Assembly (NCBI GenBank): GCA_027624625.1
Contig: JAQBWH010000009.1
Span: 1-61,669, forward strand
Length of the DNA stretch: 61,669 nt
Reading direction: 5' to 3'
DNA from: Verrucomicrobiota bacterium
Lineage (GTDB): Bacteria > Verrucomicrobiota > Verrucomicrobiia > Chthoniobacterales > JACTMZ01
The translations under genes were made by a program, and so were the position numbers. Under the pieces are notes generated by a model that did no database searches, was not told the DNA's origin, and worked only from the letters and a program-made list of their open reading frames with translations. Shown in pieces: positions 1 to 11,320 of the stretch. Positions within the stretch are counted from its first letter, which is position 1. Each line of letters opens with the position of its first letter.

Positions 1-454
1 CCGTCTGGCTCGCGGCTACAACAACCTCCAACCAGGAAAAGGCCGCATCATGTCGGGTGGCGTCGACGCCCAGGCTCTGATGAAACCCAAGCGGTTTTTC
101 GGCGCGGCCCGTAACACGGAGGAAGGAGGCAGCCTTACCATTGTCGCCACCGCCCTGGTCGAAACGCAGAGCCGCATGGACGACCTGATTTTCGAGGAAT
201 TCAAGGGCACGGGCAACATGGAGGTCCACCTCGACCGCACCATCGCCGACCAGCGCGTCTTTCCCGCCATCCACGTGACCAAGTCAGCCACCCGGCGGGA
301 GGAGAATCTTTACCATCCGGACGAGTTATCCCGCGTCGTTGTGCTGCGCAAACAACTCAATGAATTGCCCGCCGTCGAGGCCATGGAGACCTTGGTGCGG
401 AATCTTCACCGCACCAAAACCAATGCCGAGTTGCTGCTCCGCGGATTGCGGTGA
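1..454 (+). CDS. rho: Transcription termination factor Rho, C-terminal part (5' end outside window)
   Basis: This is the end of the Rho RNA helicase, the hexameric ATPase that pulls RNA out of stalled elongation complexes. The reading frame is open from the first bases of the window, so only about 150 C-terminal residues are present. They include the segment [16 protein letters not shown], the [10 protein letters not shown] stretch, the [16 protein letters not shown] strand/helix, [11 protein letters not shown] and [13 protein letters not shown], all hallmarks of the Rho ATP-binding core. The stop lies four bases before the rnc start, so the two genes are probably co-transcribed. Identification is firm; the N-terminal RNA-binding domain cannot be judged. 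Confidence 0.96.
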   Translation, partial: RLARGYNNLQPGKGRIMSGGVDAQALMKPKRFFGAARNTEEGGSLTIVATALVETQSRMDDLIFEEFKGTGNMEVHLDRTIADQRVFPAIHVTKSATRREENLYHPDELSRVVVLRKQLNELPAVEAMETLVRNLHRTKTNAELLLRGLR

Positions 455-458
455 ACCC

Positions 459-1193
459 ATGGAACCAGATTCACCCGCCACCGACCTCAGTCCCGCGCAG
501 CTGGCCGCCCATATGAACCCGCTCGAGCGGCACATCGGCTACAAGTTCCGCAACTCGCTCCTTCTGGCTGAAGCCCTCACCCATCCGAGCCTTTCGTTCG
601 AGCGCAAAACATTCCACTTTGACAACCAGCGGCTGGAATTTCTCGGCGATGCCGTACTCCAGCTGGTGGTCACCCAACACCTCTACCGGTTGTTTCCGAC
701 CTTCAGCGAGGGACAGTTAACCAAGCTCCGCTCGCGCCTGGTTTCGCGCGACGGGTTGAAGAAGCATGCGCTCACCCTCGGACTCGGCCACTACCTCATG
801 CTCGGTCGAGGCGAGGAGGCGAGCCAAGGCCGCGAACGGGCGTCCACTTTGGCCGATGCCTTTGAAGCTCTGGTCGGCGCCATGTATCTCGACAGTGATC
901 TGGAAACCGTGCGCCGCTTTTTCCTCCGCGTCGCGAGCGAAGATCTCGTGGCCCTGGCCCGCGAACCGGCCGAACACAATCCGAAGGGGGAATTGCAGGA
1001 GCTCCTCCAGTCCATCTCCCCGCAAAGCCCCGCTTACGAGGTGGTCTCCGAAACCGGACCAGACCACCTCAAAGCTTTCACCTGCAGGGTGTTATGGGAG
1101 GGCCGGGAATTGGGCCGCGGCTCCGGGCAAAGCAAAAAACAGGCGGAAATCACCGCAGCTTCCGACGCCCTCGGGCAAAGGCTCTGGGACTAA
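459..1193 (+). CDS. rnc: Ribonuclease III
   Basis: Double-strand-specific endoribonuclease that processes rRNA precursors and structured mRNAs. The 244-residue protein has the RNase III signature RLEFLGDAVL near residue 65, the second catalytic patch DAFEALVGAMYLD near residue 135, and a C-terminal double-stranded-RNA-binding domain (NPKGELQELLQ to the end). The ATG at 459 was chosen because it falls just after the rho stop and gives the usual family length; the frame is open further upstream, but that would overlap rho. It converges on carB with only 32 bases between the stops. Confidence 0.97.
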   Translation: MEPDSPATDLSPAQLAAHMNPLERHIGYKFRNSLLLAEALTHPSLSFERKTFHFDNQRLEFLGDAVLQLVVTQHLYRLFPTFSEGQLTKLRSRLVSRDGLKKHALTLGLGHYLMLGRGEEASQGRERASTLADAFEALVGAMYLDSDLETVRRFFLRVASEDLVALAREPAEHNPKGELQELLQSISPQSPAYEVVSETGPDHLKAFTCRVLWEGRELGRGSGQSKKQAEITAASDALGQRLWD

Positions 1194-1225
1194 CGGCACT
1201 TATTTTGCAGCAACCGCTGAGCGCC

Positions 1226-4456
<3,231 letters not shown>

Positions 4457-4575
4457 AAATTGGGCGGCCTTCTTGTCTAATCGGCCCAAGCGTCCGGTGC
4501 AATCCGCCGGTTCGGTTTGGCACTTGATCCTTGCCGACCAAGGCCCGTGTCCCGACACTGGTAGAGATGGTAGAG

Positions 4576-4809
4576 ATGCAAGTCTATGCCCCCGGCATTC
4601 GTGCTCCGGACAAGCTGATGGGCTTGGATTTGGAACTGGGAGCCATCCACGGGGTGCGTTATAAAGCGGACACTCTGCACGACATAATTTTCCTCGAATC
4701 CGACGACCCAATTTCCGTGGAGGAAATCCGCAGTATTTTCCACAAACTCGACCTTCAAGCGCGGTTCGTCGGGCCAACCCAGCCGTCCGCCCAAGTGATT
4801 CGTCCTTAG
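4576..4809 (+). CDS. Small uncharacterised protein ahead of mlaE
   Basis: A 77-residue protein without a signal peptide or membrane segment. Its body ([16 protein letters not shown], then [20 protein letters not shown]) has the beta-alpha-beta rhythm of a small ferredoxin-like fold, but no family is named with confidence. Starts at 4567 (two codons earlier plus one) or 4531 are possible; 4576 is preferred because a purine-rich GGTAGAG run precedes it at ordinary spacing. It ends 14 bases before mlaE on the same strand, so it is probably the first gene of that operon. It faces away from carB. Codon use resembles its neighbours, which supports a real gene. Confidence 0.62.
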   Translation: MQVYAPGIRAPDKLMGLDLELGAIHGVRYKADTLHDIIFLESDDPISVEEIRSIFHKLDLQARFVGPTQPSAQVIRP

Positions 4810-4823
4810 CCCGTATTCTTGCC

Positions 4824-5612
4824 ATGGCGCCTGCCCGCTACGTCGGAGACCTTATTTTCTCCTTCGCCCGCTACCTCGGCGACCTTGCTTTGCTCGCCGG
4901 GGAGACGGTGCGCGGTATCTTTCACGGCCAAGTGCGGCCGCAGTTGGTCGTGCAACAAATCTACGAGGTAGGGTTCCGCTCCCAGTTGGTCGTTCTCATC
5001 ACCGGTGCCTTCACCGGTGCGGTTTTCGCCACACAGACCTACTTCCAATTCCACCGCCTGCAAATGGATGCCGCGGTGGGCCCGGTGGTCAGCGTTTCGA
5101 TGTTCCGCGAGCTGGGGCCCGTGCTCTGCGGCCTCATGGTCGCCGGTCGGGTCGGCGCCGCGATGTCGGCCGAGCTTGGCACGATGAAAGTCACCGAGCA
5201 ACTCGATGCCCTGCGCGCCCTGGCCGTTCACCCCGTGGACTACCTCGTCGTTCCGCGCTTTCTCGCCATGCTCGTTTCCATGCCGCTTCTTGTCGCCGAG
5301 TGCATCGGCGTCGGCATCCTCGCCGCCTACCTCCTGACCACGCAGGTCCTCGGGGTCTCCGAGGTTTATTATGTGCAGAACATGCTCTTCTTCACCGGCG
5401 GACGCGACGTGGCCATGGGGCTGATCAAAGGAATGGTCTTTGGCGTGGTGATTGTTTTTGTCAGCTGCCATCAGGGACTCAATGCCCGGGAAGGGGCGGT
5501 CGGTGTCGGCCGGGCCACCACCGAGGCTGTGGTCATCGGTTCACTCTTCATTCTAGTCGTGAATTTTTTCCTCACCATGACCCTCAACGTTTTCTTCCCC
5601 GCCGGCAAATGA
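4824..5612 (+). CDS. mlaE: MlaE-type phospholipid ABC transporter permease
   Basis: Integral inner-membrane permease of an MCE-type lipid transporter that moves phospholipids between the inner membrane and a periplasmic carrier. The 262-residue protein has the family layout: an amphipathic N-terminal helix, then [21 protein letters not shown], the conserved [22 protein letters not shown] stretch with the EQ/DAL coupling segment ([13 protein letters not shown]), and four to five hydrophobic helices. Its TGA overlaps the ATG of mlaF (ATGA), which implies coupled translation. It is the first of three core Mla genes here. Confidence 0.95.
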   Translation: MAPARYVGDLIFSFARYLGDLALLAGETVRGIFHGQVRPQLVVQQIYEVGFRSQLVVLITGAFTGAVFATQTYFQFHRLQMDAAVGPVVSVSMFRELGPVLCGLMVAGRVGAAMSAELGTMKVTEQLDALRALAVHPVDYLVVPRFLAMLVSMPLLVAECIGVGILAAYLLTTQVLGVSEVYYVQNMLFFTGGRDVAMGLIKGMVFGVVIVFVSCHQGLNAREGAVGVGRATTEAVVIGSLFILVVNFFLTMTLNVFFPAGK

Positions 5613-6373
5613 CCGAGCAGGCCCACCCCCGCGAGATCATCAGGGTCGATAACCTCGTCCAGACGCTCGGCGATCAGGAAATCCTGCGCGGCTTCAGTCT
5701 CAAAGTTCACCAAGGAGAAACCCTGGTTCTCCTCGGCCGAAGCGGCGGGGGCAAAAGTGTCTTCCTGCGTCATCTTATCGGGCTGATGCAACCGATCTCG
5801 GGGACCGTAACGGTCGGCCAAGAAATCATTTCCGGCCTGCCCGAACGCGAGTTGGCCAAGGTCCGGCGGTCGATGGGCATGCTCTTCCAGAATGGCGCGC
5901 TCTTTGACTCCTTGACTGTTGCCGACAACGTGGCCTTTCCCCTGCGGGAGCGCGGCGAAACGGACGAGACGGTCGTGGCCGCCAAGGTTGCAGAGGCCTT
6001 GCAAATGGTCGACCTCGCCGGGCAAGAGGCCAAGATGCCGGTCAATCTCAGCGGCGGGATGCGCAAAAGGGTCGCTCTGGCCCGCGCCCTCGTCAGTCAG
6101 CCGCGCTGCATGCTCTACGACGAGCCCACGGCAGGACTTGACCCCATCGTGGCCGACAGCATTGATCTGCTCATCCGCCGGCTGCAACGAAAGCTCGGAG
6201 TGACATCCATTGTGGTTACCCATGACATGAAAAGCACTTTCACTATCGCCGACCACGTCGCCCTGCTCCACGAAGGGCGTTGCTACTTTTACGGCACCTG
6301 CGACCAATTGCGCGCCTCGACGGATCCCGTGATTCGTGATTTCGTAGAAGGCCGGTCGCACGACGAGCCCTGA
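5609..6373 (+). CDS. mlaF: MlaF-type phospholipid ABC transporter ATPase
   Basis: Cytoplasmic ATPase of the MCE lipid transporter. The 254-residue protein carries Walker A GRSGGGKS, a Q-loop in MGMLFQNGALFDSL, the signature LSGGMRKRVALARAL, Walker B MLYDEPTAGLDP and the switch His in VVTHD. The FQNGALFDSLTV sequence is typical of Mla/Ttg2A ATPases rather than sugar or amino-acid importers. The ATG at 5609 overlaps the mlaE stop, and a longer upstream reading frame is rejected because it runs through mlaE. mlaD follows after five bases. Confidence 0.96.
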   Translation: MTEQAHPREIIRVDNLVQTLGDQEILRGFSLKVHQGETLVLLGRSGGGKSVFLRHLIGLMQPISGTVTVGQEIISGLPERELAKVRRSMGMLFQNGALFDSLTVADNVAFPLRERGETDETVVAAKVAEALQMVDLAGQEAKMPVNLSGGMRKRVALARALVSQPRCMLYDEPTAGLDPIVADSIDLLIRRLQRKLGVTSIVVTHDMKSTFTIADHVALLHEGRCYFYGTCDQLRASTDPVIRDFVEGRSHDEP

Positions 6374-6378
6374 ACACT

Positions 6379-7170
6379 ATGTATAATCGCGATACCCGCA
6401 TCGAAACCAAGGTCGGCTTTTTCGTTATTGCCGGCCTCTCCGTGGCCGCCTTCCTCGTCGTCTACTTCGGACGTCTCGGCCAGGGCTTGGAAAAATTCTA
6501 CGACTTGCAGGTTGATTTCCCCAACGCCAGCGGCCTGCTTGCCGGCGCCGACCTTCTTCTCGGGGGCGCCCGCATCGGTTACGTGGGTCGCAATCCGCGC
6601 GTTTTGCCGACCATGCAGGGAGTCGCGGTGGAACTGAAAGTGCGGGAGGCGGTGGTGCTTCCCTCCGCCTCGAAATTCATCATCGGGAGCTCGGGATTAC
6701 TCGGCAACCGCTTCGTTGACGTTGTTGTCCCGCCGGATGCCGACCTCGGGCAGCGATTGCAGCCCGGTTCGATTGTCGAAGGCCAGCGCGAGACCGGCAT
6801 CGAGGATCTCACCCGGGACAGTGCCGCTTTGATGGCCGACGTGCGCAAGGCGGTGGCCACGGTCAACACCACACTCGAGCGCTTGGACAAGACGGCATTG
6901 AGCGAAGAATCGCTGCAAGACCTCCGACAGACCCTGGCCAACTTGAAAAAGGGAAGCGAGGGCTTCGCCAATATCGACCAGACAAGCAAAGACCTGCAGG
7001 CCGCCGCGGCCGATGCACGCCAGCTCATGGCCTCGGCTCGCAGCGGATCCGGCCCCCTCCCCATGATGCTCAATGACCGCCAAGTTGCCACTGACCTCAA
7101 AACCCTCATCGCCAACCTCCGCCGGCACGGGGTGCTCTGGTACAAGGATTCGCAAAAACCCGCTCGCTGA
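6379..7170 (+). CDS. mlaD: MlaD-type MCE-domain lipid-binding protein
   Basis: Membrane-anchored MCE-domain subunit that forms the periplasmic ring of the lipid transporter. One hydrophobic anchor spans about residues 12-30, followed by an MCE domain (LQVDFPNASGLLAGADLLLGG, then IIGSSGLLGNRFVDVVVP). The C-terminal third is a polar helical, coiled-coil-like tail ending HGVLWYKD. No mlaB or mlaC gene follows; the next gene on the other strand is folA. The TGA directly abuts the folA stop on the opposite strand, giving the hexamer TGATCA with no bases between the genes. Confidence 0.92.
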   Translation: MYNRDTRIETKVGFFVIAGLSVAAFLVVYFGRLGQGLEKFYDLQVDFPNASGLLAGADLLLGGARIGYVGRNPRVLPTMQGVAVELKVREAVVLPSASKFIIGSSGLLGNRFVDVVVPPDADLGQRLQPGSIVEGQRETGIEDLTRDSAALMADVRKAVATVNTTLERLDKTALSEESLQDLRQTLANLKKGSEGFANIDQTSKDLQAAAADARQLMASARSGSGPLPMMLNDRQVATDLKTLIANLRRHGVLWYKDSQKPAR

Positions 7171-7668
7171 TCAGGGCGGAGCTTCCAGCCTCGTGCGTGG
7201 CAGTTCGCGCACCTCGTCGTTGACAAAGTGGACGATGCGCATCTCCGGGGTCTCCCGTAATTGGGCGGAGAATCGGAAGACGTCCTCGAAGACCGGCATC
7301 TTCCGGTCGCCTGGCACGTCCCGCCGCACCTCCGTGAGGTAAAGATCACGGCAATAGGGCAAAGCGACGCGGTAAATCTCCGCCCCGCCGACGACAAACA
7401 CTTCGCCTTGCACCTCGCAGTCGCGCAACCCGCTCAAATCGCGGATTACGGTCACGCCGGGAATCCCTGCCCTCTCCTGCCGGCTCATCACGATCGTTTT
7501 CCTCCCCGGCAGCGGCCGCCCGATCGAGTCGTAGGTCACGCGCCCCATCAGCAAGGTACCACCCATGGTCAGCTCCTTAAACCAGCGCAAATCCTCCGGC
7601 AAATGCCACGGAATCTTGCCCTCGGCCCCGATCACGCGGTTGGCCGCCATTGCCGCCACCCCGATCAT
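7171..7668 (-). CDS. folA: Dihydrofolate reductase
   Basis: Reduces dihydrofolate to tetrahydrofolate with NADPH, regenerating the cofactor consumed by thymidylate synthase. The 165-residue protein begins [20 protein letters not shown] and has the DHFR signature [15 protein letters not shown], the [17 protein letters not shown] cofactor-binding segment and the FVVGGAEIY strand. The ATG at 7668 overlaps the thyA stop (ATGA), so the two genes form a translationally coupled thyA-folA pair, which fits their shared pathway. Confidence 0.97.
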   Translation of the reverse strand: MIGVAAMAANRVIGAEGKIPWHLPEDLRWFKELTMGGTLLMGRVTYDSIGRPLPGRKTIVMSRQERAGIPGVTVIRDLSGLRDCEVQGEVFVVGGAEIYRVALPYCRDLYLTEVRRDVPGDRKMPVFEDVFRFSAQLRETPEMRIVHFVNDEVRELPRTRLEAPP

Positions 7669-8459
7669 ACAGCCACGGGCGCTTTGATCGCCGGTTGCGG
7701 GTCGTAGCCTTCGAGCGTGAAATCCTCGTAGACAAAATCCTCGAGCTTCCTCCGCCCCGGATTCAGCGTCATGCGCGGTAACGGCCGCGGTTCTCGACAC
7801 AACTGCTCCCGTGCCTGCTCGAGATGGTTGGTGTAAAGATGCAAATCTCCGAAGGTGTGGACGAACTCGCCCGGACGCAACCCCGTGACTTGCGCCATCA
7901 TGAGGGTGAGCAGCGCGTACGAGGCAATATTGAAAGGCACCCCGAGAAAGAGATCCGCGCTCCGCTGGTAAAGCTGACAACTCAACTCCCCGTCTTGCAC
8001 ATAAAACTGGAACAAGGCATGGCAGGCCGGCAATGCCATCTGGTCGAGTTCCCCGGGATTCCATGCCGAGACCAGGATCCGCCGGCTGTCCGGACTCGTC
8101 GTGATCAAGCGCACCGCCTCCGCGAGCTGATCGACCGTCTTCCCCTGCGGCCCTTGCCACGTGCGCCACTGCGCCCCGTAAATCCGCCCAAGATCCCCAT
8201 GCTCATTGGCCCATTCATCCCAAATCGTCACGCCATGCTCGTGCAGATAGCCGGTATTGGTGTCCCCGCGCAAAAACCAAAGCAGTTCGTGGATAATCGA
8301 CCGCACATGCACCTTCTTCGTCGTGACAAGTGGAAAACTCTCCCGCAAATCGAACCGCGCCTGCGCACCAAACAGGCCAAGGGTACCCGTCCCCGTGCGG
8401 TCCGTCCGGGGACGTCCCTCCTTGAGAACCAAATTGAGCAGCCGATGGTATTCCAGCAC
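7665..8459 (-). CDS. thyA: Thymidylate synthase
   Basis: Methylates dUMP to dTMP using methylenetetrahydrofolate. The 264-residue length equals the usual ThyA length. Visible motifs are [12 protein letters not shown] [13 protein letters not shown], the [10 protein letters not shown] arginine-loop region, [15 protein letters not shown], the active-site Cys in [32 protein letters not shown], and the C-terminal DP-IKAPVAV. A GTG at 8459 is proposed as the start because it places Met-Leu-Glu-Tyr where the family begins; no strong ribosome-binding site is evident. Longer in-frame sequence upstream would run into the divergent hydrolase gene. Confidence 0.96.
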   Translation of the reverse strand: MLEYHRLLNLVLKEGRPRTDRTGTGTLGLFGAQARFDLRESFPLVTTKKVHVRSIIHELLWFLRGDTNTGYLHEHGVTIWDEWANEHGDLGRIYGAQWRTWQGPQGKTVDQLAEAVRLITTSPDSRRILVSAWNPGELDQMALPACHALFQFYVQDGELSCQLYQRSADLFLGVPFNIASYALLTLMMAQVTGLRPGEFVHTFGDLHLYTNHLEQAREQLCREPRPLPRMTLNPGRRKLEDFVYEDFTLEGYDPQPAIKAPVAV

Positions 8460-8553
8460 AATGCAGTTTCTAGCGCATCGGCCGCCCGCTTGGCCATAAT
8501 CGAAAAACAAACCTGATTTGCCCCGGCCCGCCCCGGCCGCTACCCTCCCCCGT

Positions 8554-9336
8554 GTGGAACTCATCGTCCTGGGCAGCGGCAGCAATGGCAATACGGCCGT
8601 CATCCTTTCGGATGACACCGCCATCCTGATCGATGCCGGTCTCAGCGCGAAAAAAACCCTTCAGCGCCTCGACACCGCGGGCCTCGACCCGGCCACCATC
8701 AGCGCCGTCTTGCTGACCCACGAACATGGCGACCACGTCCGCGGTCTGGCCGTCCTGCTTCGCACTCTCCGTTGTCCGGTTTACGCCACGCGCCTTACCG
8801 CGGACGAAGTCCGCGGGCAAGATGAACGCAATGCCGCCGCCGAATGGCGCCTCTTCACCACGGGCAGCACCTTCCGCCTGAACTCCTTCGAAATCACCGC
8901 TTTTTCCGTCCCGCACGACGCCTCCGATCCGGTCGGCTTCACCATCCGCTGCAACTCCGTCGCCATCGGCGTCCTCACCGATCTCGGACACATCAACCAC
9001 TCCGTTGTCCACCACGTCACCGGCGTCGATTGTCTTTTCATCGAAGCCAATCACGACGAGCAAATGCTCCAAGCTGACACCAAACGACCGTTTTCCATCA
9101 AGCAGCGTATCATGTCCCCCCACGGCCATCTCTCCAACCGCGCCGCCGCCGATCTTGCCGTCCGCGCCCGCACTCCCGCCCTGCGCCATATTATCCTCGG
9201 CCACCTCAGCCGCGACTGCAACACCGTCGAACTTGCCGTCAACACCGTCACCGCTGCGCTCAACGGTTGCCAGTTCGTGCAGGTCTGTTGCGCCCCGCCA
9301 GACGGTCTCCTGCCGGCGGTGCGCCTTGCCCGGTGA
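8554..9336 (+). CDS. MBL-fold metallohydrolase (YycJ/WalJ-like)
   Basis: Predicted metal-dependent hydrolase of the metallo-beta-lactamase fold. The binuclear metal motif THEHGDH sits near residues 55-61; further metal ligands are expected in [19 protein letters not shown] and [10 protein letters not shown]. The ordering and the GSGSNGN opening match YycJ/WalJ-type proteins, which are implicated in nucleic-acid metabolism, but substrate specificity cannot be read from sequence. The GTG at 8554 gives the clean family start [13 protein letters not shown]; a TTG at 8518 would add a proline-rich stretch. Its stop lies six bases from the stop of the convergent DUF2752 gene. Confidence 0.88.
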   Translation: MELIVLGSGSNGNTAVILSDDTAILIDAGLSAKKTLQRLDTAGLDPATISAVLLTHEHGDHVRGLAVLLRTLRCPVYATRLTADEVRGQDERNAAAEWRLFTTGSTFRLNSFEITAFSVPHDASDPVGFTIRCNSVAIGVLTDLGHINHSVVHHVTGVDCLFIEANHDEQMLQADTKRPFSIKQRIMSPHGHLSNRAAADLAVRARTPALRHIILGHLSRDCNTVELAVNTVTAALNGCQFVQVCCAPPDGLLPAVRLAR

Positions 9337-9342
9337 CACGGC

Positions 9343-9753
9343 TCAAGGCTGGCTGACCGCCACAAGGTAGACCCAGTTCAGAATGACGGCAGCCCCGAGC
9401 GCCCACCGCCACCCGCGCAGCTCCGGCCGCCACGGCCCGATCCGCAACGCCAGCACCGCCGCCGCGTAAACGCTCGCCAAGCAAAGGAGAACCCCGGCGA
9501 GAACCAGACCAGGGTTCAACTGCAGCGCCGCCTGCCAGTCGCCGCCGAGCAAAAAAAACAAGGACCGCGTCCCGCCGCATCCCGCACACGGCACACCGGT
9601 CGCCGCCTTCCAGGCGCACGGCCAACCGAAAGGCAAGACGCGCACCGCCAAGGCCAGAGCCCCCGCGAGCAACAGCACACCGGCCGAGACGACAAGGGTC
9701 ACCCGCTCCGGCGCAGTCCGCGCGGGCCAAGGTAGGGGCGGCGGTTGCGACAT
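9343..9753 (-). CDS. DUF2752 membrane protein
   Basis: A 136-residue protein with three hydrophobic segments, recognised by the DUF2752 core around CAWKAATGVPCAGCGGTRS, the Cys-rich stretch typical of this family of unknown function. The ATG at 9753 is preferred over a GTG two codons upstream. It starts ten bases after the stop of the GYF_2/YIP1 gene on the same strand, so the two are probably an operon of small membrane proteins. No function is assigned. Confidence 0.82.
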   Translation of the reverse strand: MSQPPPLPWPARTAPERVTLVVSAGVLLLAGALALAVRVLPFGWPCAWKAATGVPCAGCGGTRSLFFLLGGDWQAALQLNPGLVLAGVLLCLASVYAAAVLALRIGPWRPELRGWRWALGAAVILNWVYLVAVSQP

Positions 9754-9762
9754 GACCACAAC

Positions 9763-10626
9763 CTAAGGCTGGCTCTCGGCAGCCGCCTTCATCAATTCGG
9801 CCATCCCGCCGAAAGCCGCCACCAAAGCCACAACCCCAGCGAGCAACAAAGCGCAGCAAACGATCGAGGGCAAGAAAACCGCCACCGCCGCCCGCCACTG
9901 GCCGATGCCGTGGACTTCGGACAATCCGATCACCACGCAGACCAAATGCCAGACGCTCGCGACGATCGTCCCGCAGATCGGGAGCAGTTGCAGCACCGCC
10001 GTCGCCCCACCCGCGTAACACACCACACGGAACGTCGCTTCAAACGGTCGCTTGGCACCGCCCACGATGATCAGCGCAAGATGTAAGAAACCCGCCGCGA
10101 CAAAAGCCCCCAACGTGACCAAAATGGGCAGGATCACGATGATCAAACCAATCGCCACTGGGGAAGTTAGCGTCGCCGCCACACCCCGCTCCTCGGGCGA
10201 TGCGCCGGATTGGAGCGAGTCGAAAATCGTTTGGTAAATAATCCCAGCCAGCACGCCGACCGTGCTAAGCAGGACGAAAAAAAACAGTGGTGCACCCAAC
10301 CCGCCGGTCTGCTTCATCGTCGCAAACGCCGCCTTCGGCTCGAGCAAGACCAAGCGGATCGTCTCGAAAAGTGCGGAGAAAAATCCCACCTCGGCGCGGC
10401 GTTCCCAAGGCAAACCGCCTGCCGCAGCCAGCAAGGGCGGCACACCGCTTTCCTCCGTCTCCGGCGCTATCTCGTCGATTACCTCGGAGAGCGGCTGCCA
10501 CGAGGCCATGCCATCGCGCCACGCCAAGTCGGTGCCGACGAACTTGCCCTCGCGGAATCCGGCACGAATCTCCTCCGGCGTGAATTGACCCAGTGACTGC
10601 CCGGCACGATTGAGGTGAATCTTCAT
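9763..10626 (-). CDS. GYF_2-domain, YIP1-like membrane protein
   Basis: The 287-residue protein has a short N-terminal GYF_2-type domain (MKIHLNRAGQSLGQFTPEEI through GMASWQPLSEV), a linker, and a five-helix membrane region with the charged-then-hydrophobic layout of YIP1-family proteins (PKAAFATMKQTGG, then alternating helices and PFEATFRVVCYAGG). This combination is common in bacteria as an uncharacterised membrane protein. It lies just upstream of the DUF2752 gene and diverges from the thioredoxin-fold gene at 10728 across about 100 bases that should hold both promoters. Confidence 0.85.
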   Translation of the reverse strand: MKIHLNRAGQSLGQFTPEEIRAGFREGKFVGTDLAWRDGMASWQPLSEVIDEIAPETEESGVPPLLAAAGGLPWERRAEVGFFSALFETIRLVLLEPKAAFATMKQTGGLGAPLFFFVLLSTVGVLAGIIYQTIFDSLQSGASPEERGVAATLTSPVAIGLIIVILPILVTLGAFVAAGFLHLALIIVGGAKRPFEATFRVVCYAGGATAVLQLLPICGTIVASVWHLVCVVIGLSEVHGIGQWRAAVAVFLPSIVCCALLLAGVVALVAAFGGMAELMKAAAESQP

Positions 10627-10727
10627 CGGGGCTTATATTTCCGTCCCGCACCGAGCGGTCAATCACTAACTCCGACCCCGCCGCACTGAGGATTGCTTTT
10701 CTGTGTCCCGGCGGTGAAATTACGTTC

Positions 10728-11282
10728 ATGGCTCTTACCTTCAGTGAAACGCTCGCGCCTGGGATGCCCATCCCGGATTTCTCCCTGCCCGATGTTGTCA
10801 CCAGCGCTCCGGTCACCCCCGCATCGCTCGCCGGCCCGAAGGCTCTGGTCATAATTTTCCTCTGCCGCCATTGCCCCTACGTGGGCCATGTCTTGCCCGA
10901 AGTCGTTCGCCTTGCCGGCCATTACCTGCCCCGAGAGGTTGCTTTCGCCGGCATCAGTGCCAACGACGCTGTGACTTATCCGGACGACTCCCCGGCCAAC
11001 CTCGCCAAAATGGCCGCCGAGCAGCACCTTCCCTTTCCCGTCCTCCACGATGACTCGCAGAAGGTGGCTCGTGCGTTCCATGCCGTTTGCACGCCGGAGT
11101 TTTTCGTCTTCGATCGCGCTCACCATCTCTATTATCACGGCCGATTCGACGGCAGCACGCCGGGCAATGGTGTAGCCTGCGACGGCTCCGACCTGCGCCA
11201 CGCCCTCGACGCCCTGCTGGCCGGCGCCGCCGTCCCCGACCTGCAGCAGCCCAGCATGGGTTGCAACATCAAGTGGAAGTAA
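10728..11282 (+). CDS. Thioredoxin-fold (AhpC/TSA-like) protein
   Basis: A 184-residue peroxiredoxin/thioredoxin-like protein. It opens with a GMPIPDFSLPDV strand typical of AhpC/TSA proteins and carries a CRHCPYV motif (Cys46, Cys49) at the active-site position. The PDDSPANLAKMA segment, the VCTPEFFVFD cis-proline loop and a C-terminal SMGCNIKWK are seen in the group of thioredoxin family proteins that share the C-x-H-C-P-Y-V site. No signal peptide is seen, so it is probably cytoplasmic. It is followed immediately by glgX on the same strand. Confidence 0.88.
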   Translation: MALTFSETLAPGMPIPDFSLPDVVTSAPVTPASLAGPKALVIIFLCRHCPYVGHVLPEVVRLAGHYLPREVAFAGISANDAVTYPDDSPANLAKMAAEQHLPFPVLHDDSQKVARAFHAVCTPEFFVFDRAHHLYYHGRFDGSTPGNGVACDGSDLRHALDALLAGAAVPDLQQPSMGCNIKWK

Positions 11283-11320
11283 TCGCCCATGCCTCACGGC
11301 CGGAGGTGCACAGTCCTTCG

